DNA of 23,962 nt from Funneliformis mosseae (GCA_910592005.1 CAJVPP010000974.1:1-23962), one strand, 5' to 3'; shown: positions 1-9,405, counted from the first letter of the stretch. The notes: a model not told the origin generated them from the letters alone. Translations and numbers: made by a program.

Positions 1-695
1 ATATCATATAATAATATGAATCAAAAATCTCAATTTTAGTTGGTGGGGTCCCGTAAGGTGATTTTAATAGCTTAGCCCCCAATTATACAGGTAATTGTAA
101 AAGTAGGAATTCCTTTTCTATTTGCCTTCTGCTGTTTAAAAGAATTAAAAAAGATGAATGTTTTTGACATGTTTTTTTTAGCTTTTTCAGGTTGGATCAC
201 TTCAGTCTGAAGTTTAAAAAAAAAAACCTGAAAAATAAATGAAAACGAAACTGACGCAGCATCCGATGCGATCGAAAACCTGTATAAAAATAAAATAGAA
301 ATAAAATTAAAATTAAAAAAAAAATAACTTATTTGCCGAAAAACTGAATAAAAAATAAAATCGAAATAAAAAAATTAAATAAATTAAAAAAATAAATAAA
401 AAAATATAAAATGAAAATAGAAAGTAAAAAAAAAATGAAAAAAAAGAAAGAAAAAAAAAAACCTATCCTATATTAAGCAGTAGCAGCCCGAATGTGATCA
501 AAAATCCTAAAAAATAAAAATAAAAGAAATTATAAATAATCCTTAAAAAAAAAAGAAAAAAAACATTGGATATTTAATGCTAAATTATAATCCAGCTAAA
601 AGCTAAAGTCTGAAATATAAAATGTTAAAGTTACGAAATTGTAAAAAAAAAAAATTGGCATATTGTGATTGGTTAAAATAGTTTTTTTATAAGTT

Positions 696-788
696 GTCTG
701 GAGTTGGAATTCAGATAACAAAAAGGGTGTTTGAAATTGGAATCTCAATTTCAGACACTCGAAGATTATCTGAATTCCAACTTCAGAC
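696..788. repeat. Long nested hairpin (fold-back or tiny MITE)
   Basis: Outer arms 696-718 and 766-788 are 23 bp reverse complements with one mismatch. Inside them, 727-738 and 747-758 form a second 12-bp inverted pair, also with one mismatch, around a short centre. The whole could fold as a two-stage stem. No flanking target duplication was evident. It could be a small fold-back element or a solo palindrome; no coding content. Confidence 0.6.
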
Positions 789-1202
789 GAAAATCAATTT
801 CAGTCACAACATCGGTATCACACCATTATTTAATTATGACAGATTTCTTTAATATCAAATATCGAGTCTGATACCTCGTGATTCATCAACAGCAGTATCT
901 TCGAAAGAAAAAGCAAACATGACGTGTTTGAAAAATTGAAAAATTTATTTAGTTTTTAGGGATTTTATATTTTCTTAACATGAAATAGCCATTATGCACA
1001 ACTAAAGCAAGCATCTTTGATTGATTTGATTTTAGTTAAAAATAGTATAATCATATTTACGTCGTGAAATTTGAACTATTGAACCATTGATGTACATTTC
1101 ATCTATATTTTACTGCAACGTGATATTGATTTACGTTCCCAGAAAAATAAAAAAAAAAATATTGAAATATTTTGTTATAACAAACACTATTAAAATAAAT
1201 CA

Positions 1203-1270
1203 TCCTTAATATATTAATCACCCTTATATTAATCACCCTTAGTATATTAATCACCCTTAATATATTAATC
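1203..1270. repeat. Minisatellite, AT-rich unit of about 16-20 bp
   Basis: The unit TATTAATCACCCTTA recurs about three times with spacer variation, with partial units at each end. It lies just upstream of the promoter region of the gene at 1426. Confidence 0.7.
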
Positions 1271-1290
1271 TTGATTTTCAACCTTTCAAC

Positions 1291-1297
1291 TATAAAT
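1291..1297 (+). promoter_or_regulatory. TATA-like element of the gene at 1426
   Basis: TATAAAT lies 129 bp before the ATG, followed by a CT-rich stretch (about 1333-1349) of the kind often seen near fungal transcription starts. A second TATA-like string, TTTATATC, lies about 20 bp downstream. Assignment is by position and pattern only. Confidence 0.4.
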
Positions 1298-1425
1298 TCT
1301 CCTCTGCTCACTTTATATCAAACTTCACAAAAACTTCTCTCTCTTTGACTTCAAAAAAAAAAAAAAAATAATTTGCCAGAGCTACACCATAGTTATTACT
1401 TGAACTTCATTTTGTCATCAACAAA

Positions 1426-2061
1426 ATGCCTCCTAGACCTAGACCTAATCTCCCTGTTGATCTCGTTCTTGATGCCGAACAACAAATGGCAGTTGAAGAA
1501 ATGGGCAGACGAGAAACAGTAAATTTCAATCGTCTTGGGGACAATCAAAGTAGACTTGCTTATATCCAAGCACTCGTCGATAAGAAAAAGACCGAAATGG
1601 AAAAATCGGTATGTTTAGTAAAAAAAAAAAAAAATTTTATTATAAATTTTTACTAAATCCTTTTTAGCGAATTTGTCGCTTCATTTCACGACTTTTAGGA
1701 AATTGAAATTCAGTCTATTTATTTCGTAGCCTATCTTGCTGTCCTTATTTGTTTAACTGTTCTTAAAGTAACAATATATAAATATGATGAGGAAAAATTA
1801 AAGTTATTTTTAGTTGTTTTAAATTCAGTTTTATTTTCTGTCGAAATTGCTGCGATTCTTATTAGGTTATGGAGGGGTAACCTTTATTATAATTATATTT
1901 TTGTTATTGTTTTGCGTATAATTTTAGGTTTTTTATTAGCCATTATATTACCAATTTTTATAAAGGTTCTCTCAGCAACCATAACAATATTTTACGTTGA
2001 AGTTGGTATATTATTTAGTCGTATTTTTTTGAAATGGGCCGAATTCAAGATTAACACTTAA
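1426..2061 (+). CDS. Small multi-pass membrane protein of unknown function, 2 exons, 181 aa
   Basis: I do not recognise the family. Exon 1 is 1426-1608 (61 codons, phase 0). The 90-bp intron 1609-1698 has donor GTATGT and acceptor CTTTTAG. Exon 2 is 1699-2061 (120 codons plus stop). The earlier acceptor at 1668 leads quickly to an in-frame stop, so the second one was chosen. Residues 1-60 are hydrophilic and start with a Pro/Arg-rich tip (MPPRPRPNLP). From residue 66 on the chain is strongly hydrophobic, with about four membrane segments (near 67-88, 96-118, 126-148 and 149-168) and a short polar tail. No signal peptide or catalytic motif is visible. The ATG has an A-rich context (CAACAAAATG), a TATA-like site lies upstream and AATAAA follows the stop. 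The unbroken frame across the splice supports a working gene, possibly in the plasma membrane or an internal membrane (inference). Confidence 0.75.
1609..1698 (+). other. Intron of the membrane-protein gene
   Basis: GTATGT donor and TTTTAG acceptor, 90 bp, AT-rich, phase 0. Joining the flanks gives one frame of 181 codons, while reading through meets stops. Confidence 0.75.
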
Positions 2062-2093
2062 AATTTATAACAAATCATTACTGGTTTATTAAT

Positions 2094-2099
2094 AATAAA
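2094..2099 (+). terminator. Polyadenylation signal AATAAA
   Basis: AATAAA begins 33 bp past the stop of the 1426 gene. The next gene relic runs in from the opposite strand and ends at 2170, so the two are convergent with a spacer of about 100 bp. Confidence 0.5.
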
Positions 2100-2169
2100 G
2101 ACAAAAATACAAAGGAACGGAATTTTGTTGTGGTACATGAAAATTTCTATGCTAACGCCCTGTATATCT

Positions 2170-3280
2170 CTATTTTTTCTTGATCTTCTCTTCCACGCGA
2201 CGCTTCTTAGACGCAGGTTCATCACTAGCTGATGCTCTATCCTTTAGCAAGCCTGCTATAACCCCTAAAATCCTCTTCACGTTCAGTTTGATCATTGAGA
2301 GCATCTTCCGTTAGTGAGATTCGATATTCGGTTTTGCTCGTACAGAAAATGCCTTCAGTGTTGTGAAGGATGAAGTTGCTATTTACACGAAGATTAAGAA
2401 ATTTTCAAGTTAGTATTGCATAGACTTAAAAATAAAAAACATCCTGAAACAATCTTCTCGCATATTCATACTTATAGTCGAATGCCTCGTCCGCCTTCCG
2501 CTTTTTCTTGAGCATGTTTAACATTATTTACATCGTATCAATTTTTACATTGCATAAGATTTTGAGCCATCCATTGCCCCGGATGGTTTTGCTTCCCTTC
2601 AGTTATGCAAATTATTTCTTCGAATAACCATCTATTATTTTTTGATTGCATAATTTACACGACCGGAACTTTCAGCACCAGTTACCATCACCTGAGGTAA
2701 GATAAGCAAATCTTTAAGAAGACTGATAGCTGTGTGAAGGATTGATAAAATATATTTACAGCGCATAACCTCGTTGCTGTCAGCAACTGGGCCATATTTT
2801 TTATCCTGCGAAGAATGCAGAGTTTAAACTCCAGAGAATTTTCCTCAATTGGTGGGGTTCTATAATAGAAATAGATGATTTCGGTATCTCTGTAACAATA
2901 AAATCATCCAAAGCTTTACACAGAATCTCACCTGGCTTAAGTTTTAAATTGTGAAACACATAACTATTGATGTCATATTTCGCTAATACCTCACTCAAAC
3001 TCTTGTACGAGGAGAACGAGCGCTTCGTATTGTCTTTGAGGGCCTGGACCACTTTTGCAAGTCTCAAAGCTGGTCCCATTTCCAGTCCAGCTTGCATTAA
3101 ATCTTCCTTACTCATGTCAAGAAAGTCCTTATTGACAATTTCTCGGTTACTAAGAACATCGAATGCTTTTCCTCGAACTTGAGGTTTTGCTCTTTCAAAT
3201 TATCGATAAGGGTTCTGTATCCCAGTTCTCGACCAAGTAAGTGTCGGTTTAAATCTATTACCGATATAAAGTTGACCAGA
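2170..3280 (-). pseudogene. Decayed SAM-domain gene of a glomeromycete-expanded family
   Basis: Read on the minus strand. The best stretch, 3115-2801, has helix-rich SAM-like text (EDLMQAGLEMGPALRLAKVV), then the linker RSFSSYKSLSEVLAKYDI that I associate with many Rhizophagus SAM proteins. The first SAM helices (LGYRTLIDNLKEQNLKF) are in another frame just upstream, so a frameshift near 3165 splits the domain. Further 3' pieces in shifting frames are GPVADSNEVMR (about 2780), SSGRVNYAI (about 2665), EEIICITEGKQN (about 2605) and a final basic run ASKKRRVEEKIKKK ending at the stop at 2170-2172. The spaced Asp/Asn and E-G-K motifs could be a worn PD-(D/E)XK nuclease core (inference). At least four frame breaks and several stops make it a pseudogene. 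The original function is unknown. Confidence 0.65.
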
Positions 3281-3289
3281 ATTTGTAAA

Positions 3290-3740
3290 TTAAAAAAAAA
3301 TAATAATTCTCAAAAAAAAAAAAATTAGATTATTAATTATCGATATAAATCGGTTACACTTGGTAAAAGCAATATGGAGTTCATTATCGATTGGTAAAGG
3401 TAAATAACTATTCGCTAACAAAAGAATTTGCGTTGCATCTTTGTAATTTTGTGCTTGTTCCGCCGTTGACCATTTTCGTTGATGTGCTATGACATTCCTA
3501 TCACTTTTATATGCTATCATGGCTCTTAATTCACTTATTGTAATTCCATCAAAATTATTAATGGTTGAAGTCAATCGACCATTTAGGTTTCCATGGTTCA
3601 GACAACCAAAGAGTTGACCATACGAAGAATACTTTTGATTGTAAGGGTAACCTCGATTATTTACCCTTAGGACTTTATTCATCCATATAGTAATTATTTC
3701 ACATAAATCGTCCACTGCTTCCCTTGCTTTAGTGATTCGC
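3290..3740 (-). CDS. Unidentified coding exon with a HEPN-like R-x4-H motif (partial)
   Basis: A stop-free minus-strand stretch of about 149 codons. The only candidate initiator is GTG directly after TAA, so it is better read as an internal or 3' exon starting after an AG (GATAAG) near 3741. Helical, charged text includes EAVDDLCEIITIWMNKVL, and later RNVIAH, an R-x4-H pattern as in HEPN RNase-like domains, followed by a long helix rich in Ala and Gln. No other family is recognised. The last 15 or so residues run into a poly-A/T tract and are probably intron or untranslated. It lies immediately upstream of the SAM relic on the same strand and could be part of that gene. Function unknown; the HEPN idea is weak. 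Confidence 0.4.
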
Positions 3741-3789
3741 ACTTATCGTTTATACCTTTGATAATAATTTTAGGTAAGTTTAGTAAGAA

Positions 3790-4008
3790 TTAAGCGTATC
3801 TAGATTGAGAATTGAGATACTTAATTTCAATTACGACTAAATTAATTTTTTTTGTTCCATTCCTTGGGAAACCGTCCGGTAATTGGTCTCCTTTCTTGTA
3901 AAACATATAATGAAGCGTACTCGTATTCAGATTATTGGTTGTTTTAGTCATACGATTTCCACCTTGAGTTTTTTGAACAAGAATGCCATTTTGCGTCTTG
4001 TAAGAAAA
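3790..4008 (-). CDS. Unidentified coding fragment (possible 5' exon of the same minus-strand gene)
   Basis: A 72-codon minus-strand frame with no stop, from 4008 to the stop at 3790-3792. Its text is protein-like: KTQNGILVQKTQGGNR and later LHYMFYKKGDQLPDGFPRNG. The same frame continues upstream across one TAA (4009-4011) with QLVRDDPVVNVECF, so either a short intron or a mutation lies there. I do not recognise the family. It sits about 50 bp upstream of the 3290-3740 exon on the same strand, so the two may be exons of one gene. Confidence 0.35.
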   Translation of the reverse strand, partial: FSYKTQNGILVQKTQGGNRMTKTTNNLNTSTLHYMFYKKGDQLPDGFPRNGTKKINLVVIEIKYLNSQSRYA

Positions 4009-4255
4009 TTAACTTAACAACAAGAAACACTCAACGTTTACTACTGGATCATCTCTAACCAGCTGCAAAAGATGACGTGAATGTGATATAAAAAAGAGAA
4101 GCAGGAAAGGAAGTAAGCACGATATTACTATTTAACATGATGAAAACAAATGATACCTATTAAAAAAGGTAAGTGAGTCACTTACCATTCACGGGCAGTA
4201 ATTTTATAATAAATAAGTTTTACCTTTGATGTTGGTTGTATAAAATTCCTTACAG

Positions 4256-4568
4256 AACTTCATTTGATGAAAACAGTTTTATACCTTCGAGACTCAATAT
4301 TAGTATCTTTGTTTGTCAAGAATCTAATACATGAAACGATATTGAGAAATATATTAAGGAAGAAAGTTTTTCTGACGTTCGATAATCAATTTGGTAATAA
4401 ATCATTTATTACATACCTTTTGGTGTTTGACGTTCAATCATACATTTAAAAAAAGATTGTTATATTGATGTTAAATTGTGTTACTTTTGCGGTCATACAA
4501 AGCATCGTAGATCTTATGGTTGCACAAATTATTCTAGGAAGAACAAAGAATGGAACTGGACTAAGTAG
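4256..4568 (+). pseudogene. Relic with a C-x2-C-x4-H-x5-C zinc-knuckle-like motif
   Basis: One frame from an AG acceptor-like TTACAG (ending at 4255) to 4568 reads as protein but has five in-frame stops (TGA at 4332, then TAA, TAA-TAA and TGA). The best part is near the end: RSIIHLKKDCYIDVKLCYFC, then GHTKHRRSYGCTNY. The cysteines and histidine at 4479-4523 form a zinc-knuckle-like cluster. The terminal TAG at 4566 is the first triplet of a MITE-like end, so the stop was probably brought in by an insertion. A transposon-encoded origin is plausible, but the family is not identified. Confidence 0.5.
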
Positions 4569-4670
4569 AGTTGGAACCGGTTGCATTTTTGAAACCGGAT
4601 TTAAAACGGGAGCAACCGTTTGACCCTTTTCAAATCGGTATTTTACAAATCCGGTTGAAACCGATCTTCA
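4566..4670. mobile_element. Partial hAT-type MITE end, rich in ACCGG motifs
   Basis: It starts TAGAGTTGGAACCGG, very like the terminus of the complete MITE at 5889-6123, and is followed by repeated AACCGG/CCGGTT-type motifs. No matching right terminus was found, so this is a fragment or a diverged copy. The right limit is approximate. Confidence 0.4.
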
Positions 4671-5083
4671 TTTTATCAATGGGTTAATTATTTATAAAAT
4701 TTAATGACACGTTTAACTTTACAACGCGTCTCTTTCTCCACAATATGCAAATATGCCAACAGGTGGAATACCCAAAGTAGTTTTAAAAGAAGTTAGATAT
4801 CGTGGTAAGTATTATTTATTGTTCTTCACTATATCAACGTTAAATAATCTAACATGTATTCATATGTTAGGTTATTGGGAGAAATCTTATACTTAATGGG
4901 AAATAAGGATACGTGGGATAGCTACTTTCACGAAAATGTACGAGATGCAACAAAAAAATTTCACATAATGCTTTGAGTGCTGATTTACAAATTTTGATCC
5001 GGAAACTAAAATCTGGAACTAGAGCAAGATGGAAAGCATTAGCATGCAACATGACCTAGTCAGTATTTTTTGAAAATTTACGT

Positions 5084-5210
5084 GTGCTACGCCCTGTACT
5101 GCTGGTATGAGGAAGAAGAGCGTTCAGTCTTATGTACACCAAGACATGCACCGTGTGCTACACCTCTCACTGCTGGTGTTGAGGAAGAAGAGTGTCTGGT
5201 CTTTACATCA
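5084..5210 (+). repeat. Tandem duplication of about 71 bp inside the relic
   Basis: The text from GTGCTACGCC at 5084 recurs at 5155 with scattered differences. Both copies contain GAGGAAGAAGAG and give a Glu-Glu-Glu-Glu run. One indel between the copies makes the Glu runs 72 bp apart, so they fall in the same frame. Confidence 0.6.
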
Positions 5211-5888
5211 CTGCAACGTTCTGTTCTTCTCTACTCATCGACTCCCTGCCGAGGCCCAGGAAGTAAATCGTCAGAAAATCACATAAAAACACAAATGTGG
5301 GCAAAAATATTTTCTGATACATTTCTTATTGGTTCAGAAGAGATTGGTGTGAATTGGGAATACCATCTTAAAATTCCAGGAAATGGTGGATGTGGATCAT
5401 TTAGATCTGATTCTGCCGCTATTATCTTTAATGGTGCTAATCAACAATTTCCGTTTTTTATAACCGAATTTGAGAATGATGGGTTTGCAGTACACAAGGA
5501 TGCAGTAGTTGTGGTAGCAGAAACAGCTTTTGAATACAATAGAATGCTTACAGTTGCATACTATCTATCAGAGGATGAGGTGAATGCGACTCGTTTGCAT
5601 ATCGGCTTGGTTAATGGGACAACCATCCGTTTGAGTTCGATGAAGGCAGTCTATGATGAAAAAAAAGTGCTTGATTTATGCTTATAAGGATAATGGTGTT
5701 ACTTTCAAACTTATACTGGAGATCAAGAAGCCGATGTTGCAAGTGTTCTGAAGATAGTGGCGTACCTGAGAACAAATGTATCAAGATGGATAATATGCTG
5801 CTTAACAGGACAACAGTCATACGAAATGGAGCATCTCTACCCGTCTGCCTAGGAAAGCTGTCAAGTCACGTCTGAGTGAAACAGAATT

Positions 5889-6123
5889 ATAGGTTGGAAC
5901 TGGTTAATTTTTAACCGGTTAATTAACCGGTTAAAGATTTTTTTTAACCGGTTAAAATAGATGAATTTAACTCCGGCCGAAATTCAATTTCCGGACAGAA
6001 TTAAGATTTTTATGATTGTCAAAATATTGTCTAACTCTGACCAAATTTATAGTACTGGCCAAAGTTAATTTTAACCTCGTCAATTAACCGGTTAAAGAAT
6101 TATTGGCTGGTTCCAACCTCTAT
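5889..6123. mobile_element. hAT-type MITE, 235 bp, with 8-bp target duplication
   Basis: Target duplication ACAGAATT is at 5881-5888 and 6124-6131. Terminal inverted repeats are ATAGGTTGGAAC at left and the complement of ATAGAGGTTGGAAC at right (two bases missing in the left copy). The interior is full of AACCGGTTAA palindromes and has no coding frame. The 8-bp duplication points to hAT transposition in trans. Removing the element and one duplication joins two coding parts of the host relic in frame, which independently supports the borders. Confidence 0.75.
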
Positions 6124-6204
6124 ACAGAATTCTCTTCTTCAGCAAAGAGGGTTAAATATATTGATAATGGATTAAATACAGAGTTACAGGAAGTTTATAG
6201 TTAG

Positions 6205-7335
6205 GTTTGAATTTATGAAAAATAATACTATATTATGTACTATATAAATATCTTGTGGTATGCATGCTTTATGTAATTTACGATATATACTTCTTTGTAG
6301 AATAATTAAAAAAACATTATGTACTGTAATGCTATGCTAATGGCAAGTGACAATTTATAATGCGCACATGATTTTTTTTGGCAAATTTTTAATAGCGGAT
6401 TAAATCTATCCTCCCGACATCATCTTAAATCTAACTAAGGATGAAAAGATTATGTAAATTGCCGAAATCTTAAAACTGAAAGTTCGAATACATATATAAT
6501 AGCAATAGCAAAATTAACCATAATACTCATAAATTGATCAAAAATCAAATCTTTTTTGTTCTTTTTTATCCTCAATGTAATAAATAATTTCTTTCTGTGA
6601 TAACAAGTATCAAATACCGCATTAGATAACTCCTTCTCTAAAACCAATGGGATTTACTTTGCCATCTTAAAATATTTTGGAAGACTTCTTTATATTATAT
6701 TAAAATTTTTGAACTATAGACCTTAAATGTGAAAGGGTTAATCAGGTGTATGAATATTTTGACGGTGATAATTGAGGTAATTCGTGGTGCCACCAGTTGT
6801 TGGAGTCGTTACGTCGACTCTGCAAATTCGGCTCCGGAATTTTCAAATGACTGAACCATGAAAGAGTCGCTGTTCCAAATTTAATCTAATAACAGAACTT
6901 CGCGAAATTCTCAATTAATTAAAATGTTACAAATTTGTTTCCGAATGGGATACTAGCAGTTTAAATTCTGTCGAAAACTTAAATTATATAAGTAATCTTT
7001 CAACATTAATTAAATTGTTAAACAAAATTTTAAAATTTTTGTTAGAGTCGCGACTCAGTGACGGCTGAATCGAATGAAAAGTTTCCACATTCTAATGAGA
7101 GAGATACTTTATTAAGAGAAGAAACTTGAATTTTGGAATATTGAATAAAAAAAAATTATAGATTTAATCGGCATAATTCTAATACAATGGAGAACTGAGT
7201 TTATGTTTTTTTTTATTTTTATTTTTTATATGTAATAATCGCGAAACATTATAAAAAGTTTTATAAAAAAATTTTCAATTTTATACGTGCGAGTTATTAG
7301 AATTTAAACCTGCTTAGTTTTGGAATTATTTTTCA
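6205..7335. other. AT-rich intergenic DNA without a supported gene
   Basis: Nothing coding is convincing. A 65-codon minus frame at 6450-6647 has no recognisable features. The GAGTCG-rich patch 6795-7075 (listed separately) is probably a worn MITE. Confidence 0.5.
6795..7075. repeat. Probable worn MITE with GAGTCG/CGACTC palindromes
   Basis: GAGTCG and CGACTC occur as an inverted pair at 6803-6820. The perfect 12-bp palindrome GAGTCGCGACTC is at 7045-7056. Both lie in a patch with more CpG than its surroundings. No clear target duplication was found, so the limits are approximate. Confidence 0.35.
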
Positions 7336-7339
7336 ATCA

Positions 7340-8024
7340 ATCAGGCATATATTTCAAGCAAAGAAACAGTATTGTGCTAATGTTTGTTTGAAAATTAATG
7401 TAACACTTGGTGGTATGAATTCATTCATCGAACCAAGCCTAGTGCCGTTTATTTCGCAACGTTCAACTATAATAATGGGTGTATACATATGTTCCTGGTA
7501 GTGATAGTACTCGTCCATCTAGTGCTGGTCTAAGTGCTTCCATAGATGATCTCGTTATGCCACTCCTATTCGCGTTTAGACAGGTTTTCAGGTGGTCGTA
7601 TCGGACCTACGTGGTCAAGGAATTATTAAAAATCTATTACCAAACTTGTGGAAGAAAACCAGAAAGTATTTCTTTATATCAAGAAGGTATTTCGAATAAT
7701 CAATTCAAAACTGTACTAGAATTAGAAATATCGGAAATTAATGGTAAATATATTTAAAAAAATTATTTATAGCAACAAATGCTCAAACACACCTTTTCAA
7801 CAATGATTAGCCGCATGTGGATCACTTGAAGCGAATTATAAACTTACGTAGTTGTTCAAAGACGGTCATCACACTCGCTTTTTCCCAATGAATGTAAAAT
7901 GTTCCCCTACAACTTGTGTTATACATTTGCACGGTCGACTCGTGTCATTTCTAAAGTTCCTCCAGTATACTATGCTCATATAGCATGCAGTAGAGCCAGG
8001 TTTATTGTAAAGCTTGATTTATAA
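7340..8024 (+). pseudogene. Argonaute PIWI-domain relic
   Basis: Argonautes bind small RNAs and silence targets through the PIWI nuclease fold. Segment A (about 7340-7478) reads QYCANVCLKINVTLGGMNSF then EPSLVPFISQRSTIIMG, the characteristic start of PIWI. Segment B (7479-7757, shifted by one base) reads PGSDSTRPSSAGLSASIDD and later KELLKIYYQTCGRKPESISL. Segment C (about 7810-8024) reads [20 protein letters not shown], then jumps to [11 protein letters not shown] and [15 protein letters not shown]. The part normally between HHTRFFP and NLCYTFAR, some 55-60 residues, is missing. The first catalytic Asp (usually in G-x-D-x-T-H) is gone at about 7480, the second Asp is Glu (Y-Q-E-G, codon 7683-7685), and only the final His (7977-7979) is kept. 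No N, PAZ or MID domain lies upstream. Non-functional as protein. Confidence 0.85.
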
Positions 8025-9405
8025 AAAATTTGTAATAAAAATTGACCACAACATGGTATTGTAATTATATAAATCATTTTCAAAATGTTGAACATTAATT
8101 CATTCGTGATATTCTGTTTAATGAAAGAATTTTCAGAAATTTTCATCATTTGTTAGTGTTAGTGTTAGTGTATGGTAATTTTTTTTGTCGCTCAAAGGTC
8201 CAGAAATCCGGTTCACACTAATAAAATCACACTAAATTTTTTTTTTTACCCACAACATTATCTTCCTTTATGATAGATAGTATGTTAAAAATTACCAAAA
8301 TCGAATATAGAAAATTTATTTGAATATCAATTGCACTAATATTGCTAAGAAATTTTTAATTAAATAAATTAATTACCAGTCATAAATATCATAAATTGCT
8401 AGTTAAAGCTGTGAATGGATGTACATTAGTCCGTTGTTAATTTACTTTCTAATCATCTAATGTAACAGAAATATAAAGTTCCGATTAAATAATTTATTTT
8501 TAATAAACTATAGAGCTCTAGATATACTGCTTACATCCGATATAATAGAAATCGTTGAGATAAGCCGAATTATCGTCAGAAGGGATTGGTGTACTCAAAG
8601 TAATTCATAAACATTAATCGTCATGCTTTCTGATATCGAATTTTTACTAGTTTTATTAACATTGAAAGATAATTCGCCCTTAAAACAAAATCGTTAAAAG
8701 CGTATTTGCGTGACGTTATTATTCACCGAGGTAACTATTAACAGCTGCAAAACCTGTCATGAATTCGAAAAAAATTCAAAAGATATTTATATATATAAAA
8801 AGAAGTCAAAAAATTAAAAATACATGTTGCGCCATAAAACATTATTAGAAACTTACCATATGAGGAGAGGATATCATTGTTTGAATAGAAACGCAGAATT
8901 TTTTTTTAACGCTTGCAGTGATTATTTTGCAAATCTCTGATTCCATTGAAACATTGCACTGATATCTATCACACTTTCTTGAAAAAGCAAATCACATAGC
9001 GGTCGTGCCTATATAGGGGGTGATTTTATAAAGGTACGAAGTATAAAAATATTACACAGATTTCATAGAAATGATTACTTACATATTACACATTGTTTAC
9101 AAGTGACACGAAACATACAAATTTTGATTATAAAAATCAAATTTATAGGTAACACAAAGTTTGTTTTAATGTATCTTAGGGAGGCGGAAACATGCGGTGT
9201 GACAGGGATTGTACTGTTACACGTCATGCACGTTTCATATTTATTTCAATTAAAATTTATACCGTAATTAGCCGAAAAATAACGAATTTTTTTATGTAAT
9301 TTGATGATCATTTTTTTTTTCGGGGAGTTAATGCATAATCTTTATATTTATATATACACGAATCTAAAAATATTATTTTTATCCAAAGCGAGGTAAAAAG
9401 ATAAA
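8025..9405. other. AT-rich intergenic DNA; short TTAGTG repeat
   Basis: No supported gene. TTAGTG repeats three times at 8153-8170, and inverted CACTAA motifs follow at about 8216-8238 around a GGTCCAGAAATCCGG core, suggesting a small worn MITE. The rest is homopolymer-rich. Confidence 0.5.

Larger units (their letters stand above)
1..1290. other. AT-rich, low-complexity intergenic DNA without a gene
   Basis: No supported reading frame is seen. Positions 290-660 are A-rich tracts on the + strand. The stretch also holds a long hairpin (696-788) and a small minisatellite (about 1203-1270), listed separately. A 70-codon minus-strand frame at 1099-1311 is the minisatellite read as protein, giving a repeating Ile-Asn-Ile-Leu-Arg-Val pattern, and is not a gene. 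Confidence 0.6.
4753..6204 (+). pseudogene. Frameshifted gene of a lineage-expanded family, split by a MITE
   Basis: Proposed start ATG 4753 (MPTGGIPKVVLKEVRYR). Exon 1 ends at 4804, and the 66-bp intron 4805-4870 has GTAAGT and TTAG ends. Frame then shifts by one base before ILYLMGNKDTWDSYFHENV and again near 4970 before LSADLQILIRKLKSGTRARW. A linker of about 250 bp follows, holding a tandem duplication. The main domain is the long frame from about 5260 to 5687 (NWEYHLKIPGNGGCGSFRSD, then PFFITEFENDGFAVHKD). Two more frameshifts near 5655 and 5710 precede EADVASVLKIVAYLRTNV. The MITE 5889-6123 interrupts the tail, and after its right target duplication the frame continues (FSSSAKRVKYIDNG) to TAG at 6202. 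I associate this layout with a repeated Rhizophagus family. An Asp and E-F-E spacing could be a worn nuclease core (inference). Confidence 0.6.

Noticed and set aside
1099..1311. 70-codon minus-strand frame with Ile-Asn-Ile-Leu-Arg-Val repeats
   Set aside because: It is the translation of a minisatellite.
4264..4449. 61-codon + frame
   Set aside because: A shadow of the zinc-knuckle relic, which reads much more like protein in another frame despite stops.
6450..6647. 65-codon minus-strand frame
   Set aside because: AT-rich composition, no homology or signals recognised; expected by chance at this length.
8153..8170. TTAGTG repeat as a telomere-like tract
   Set aside because: Only three units and not the usual fungal TTAGGG; more likely part of a small repeat element.
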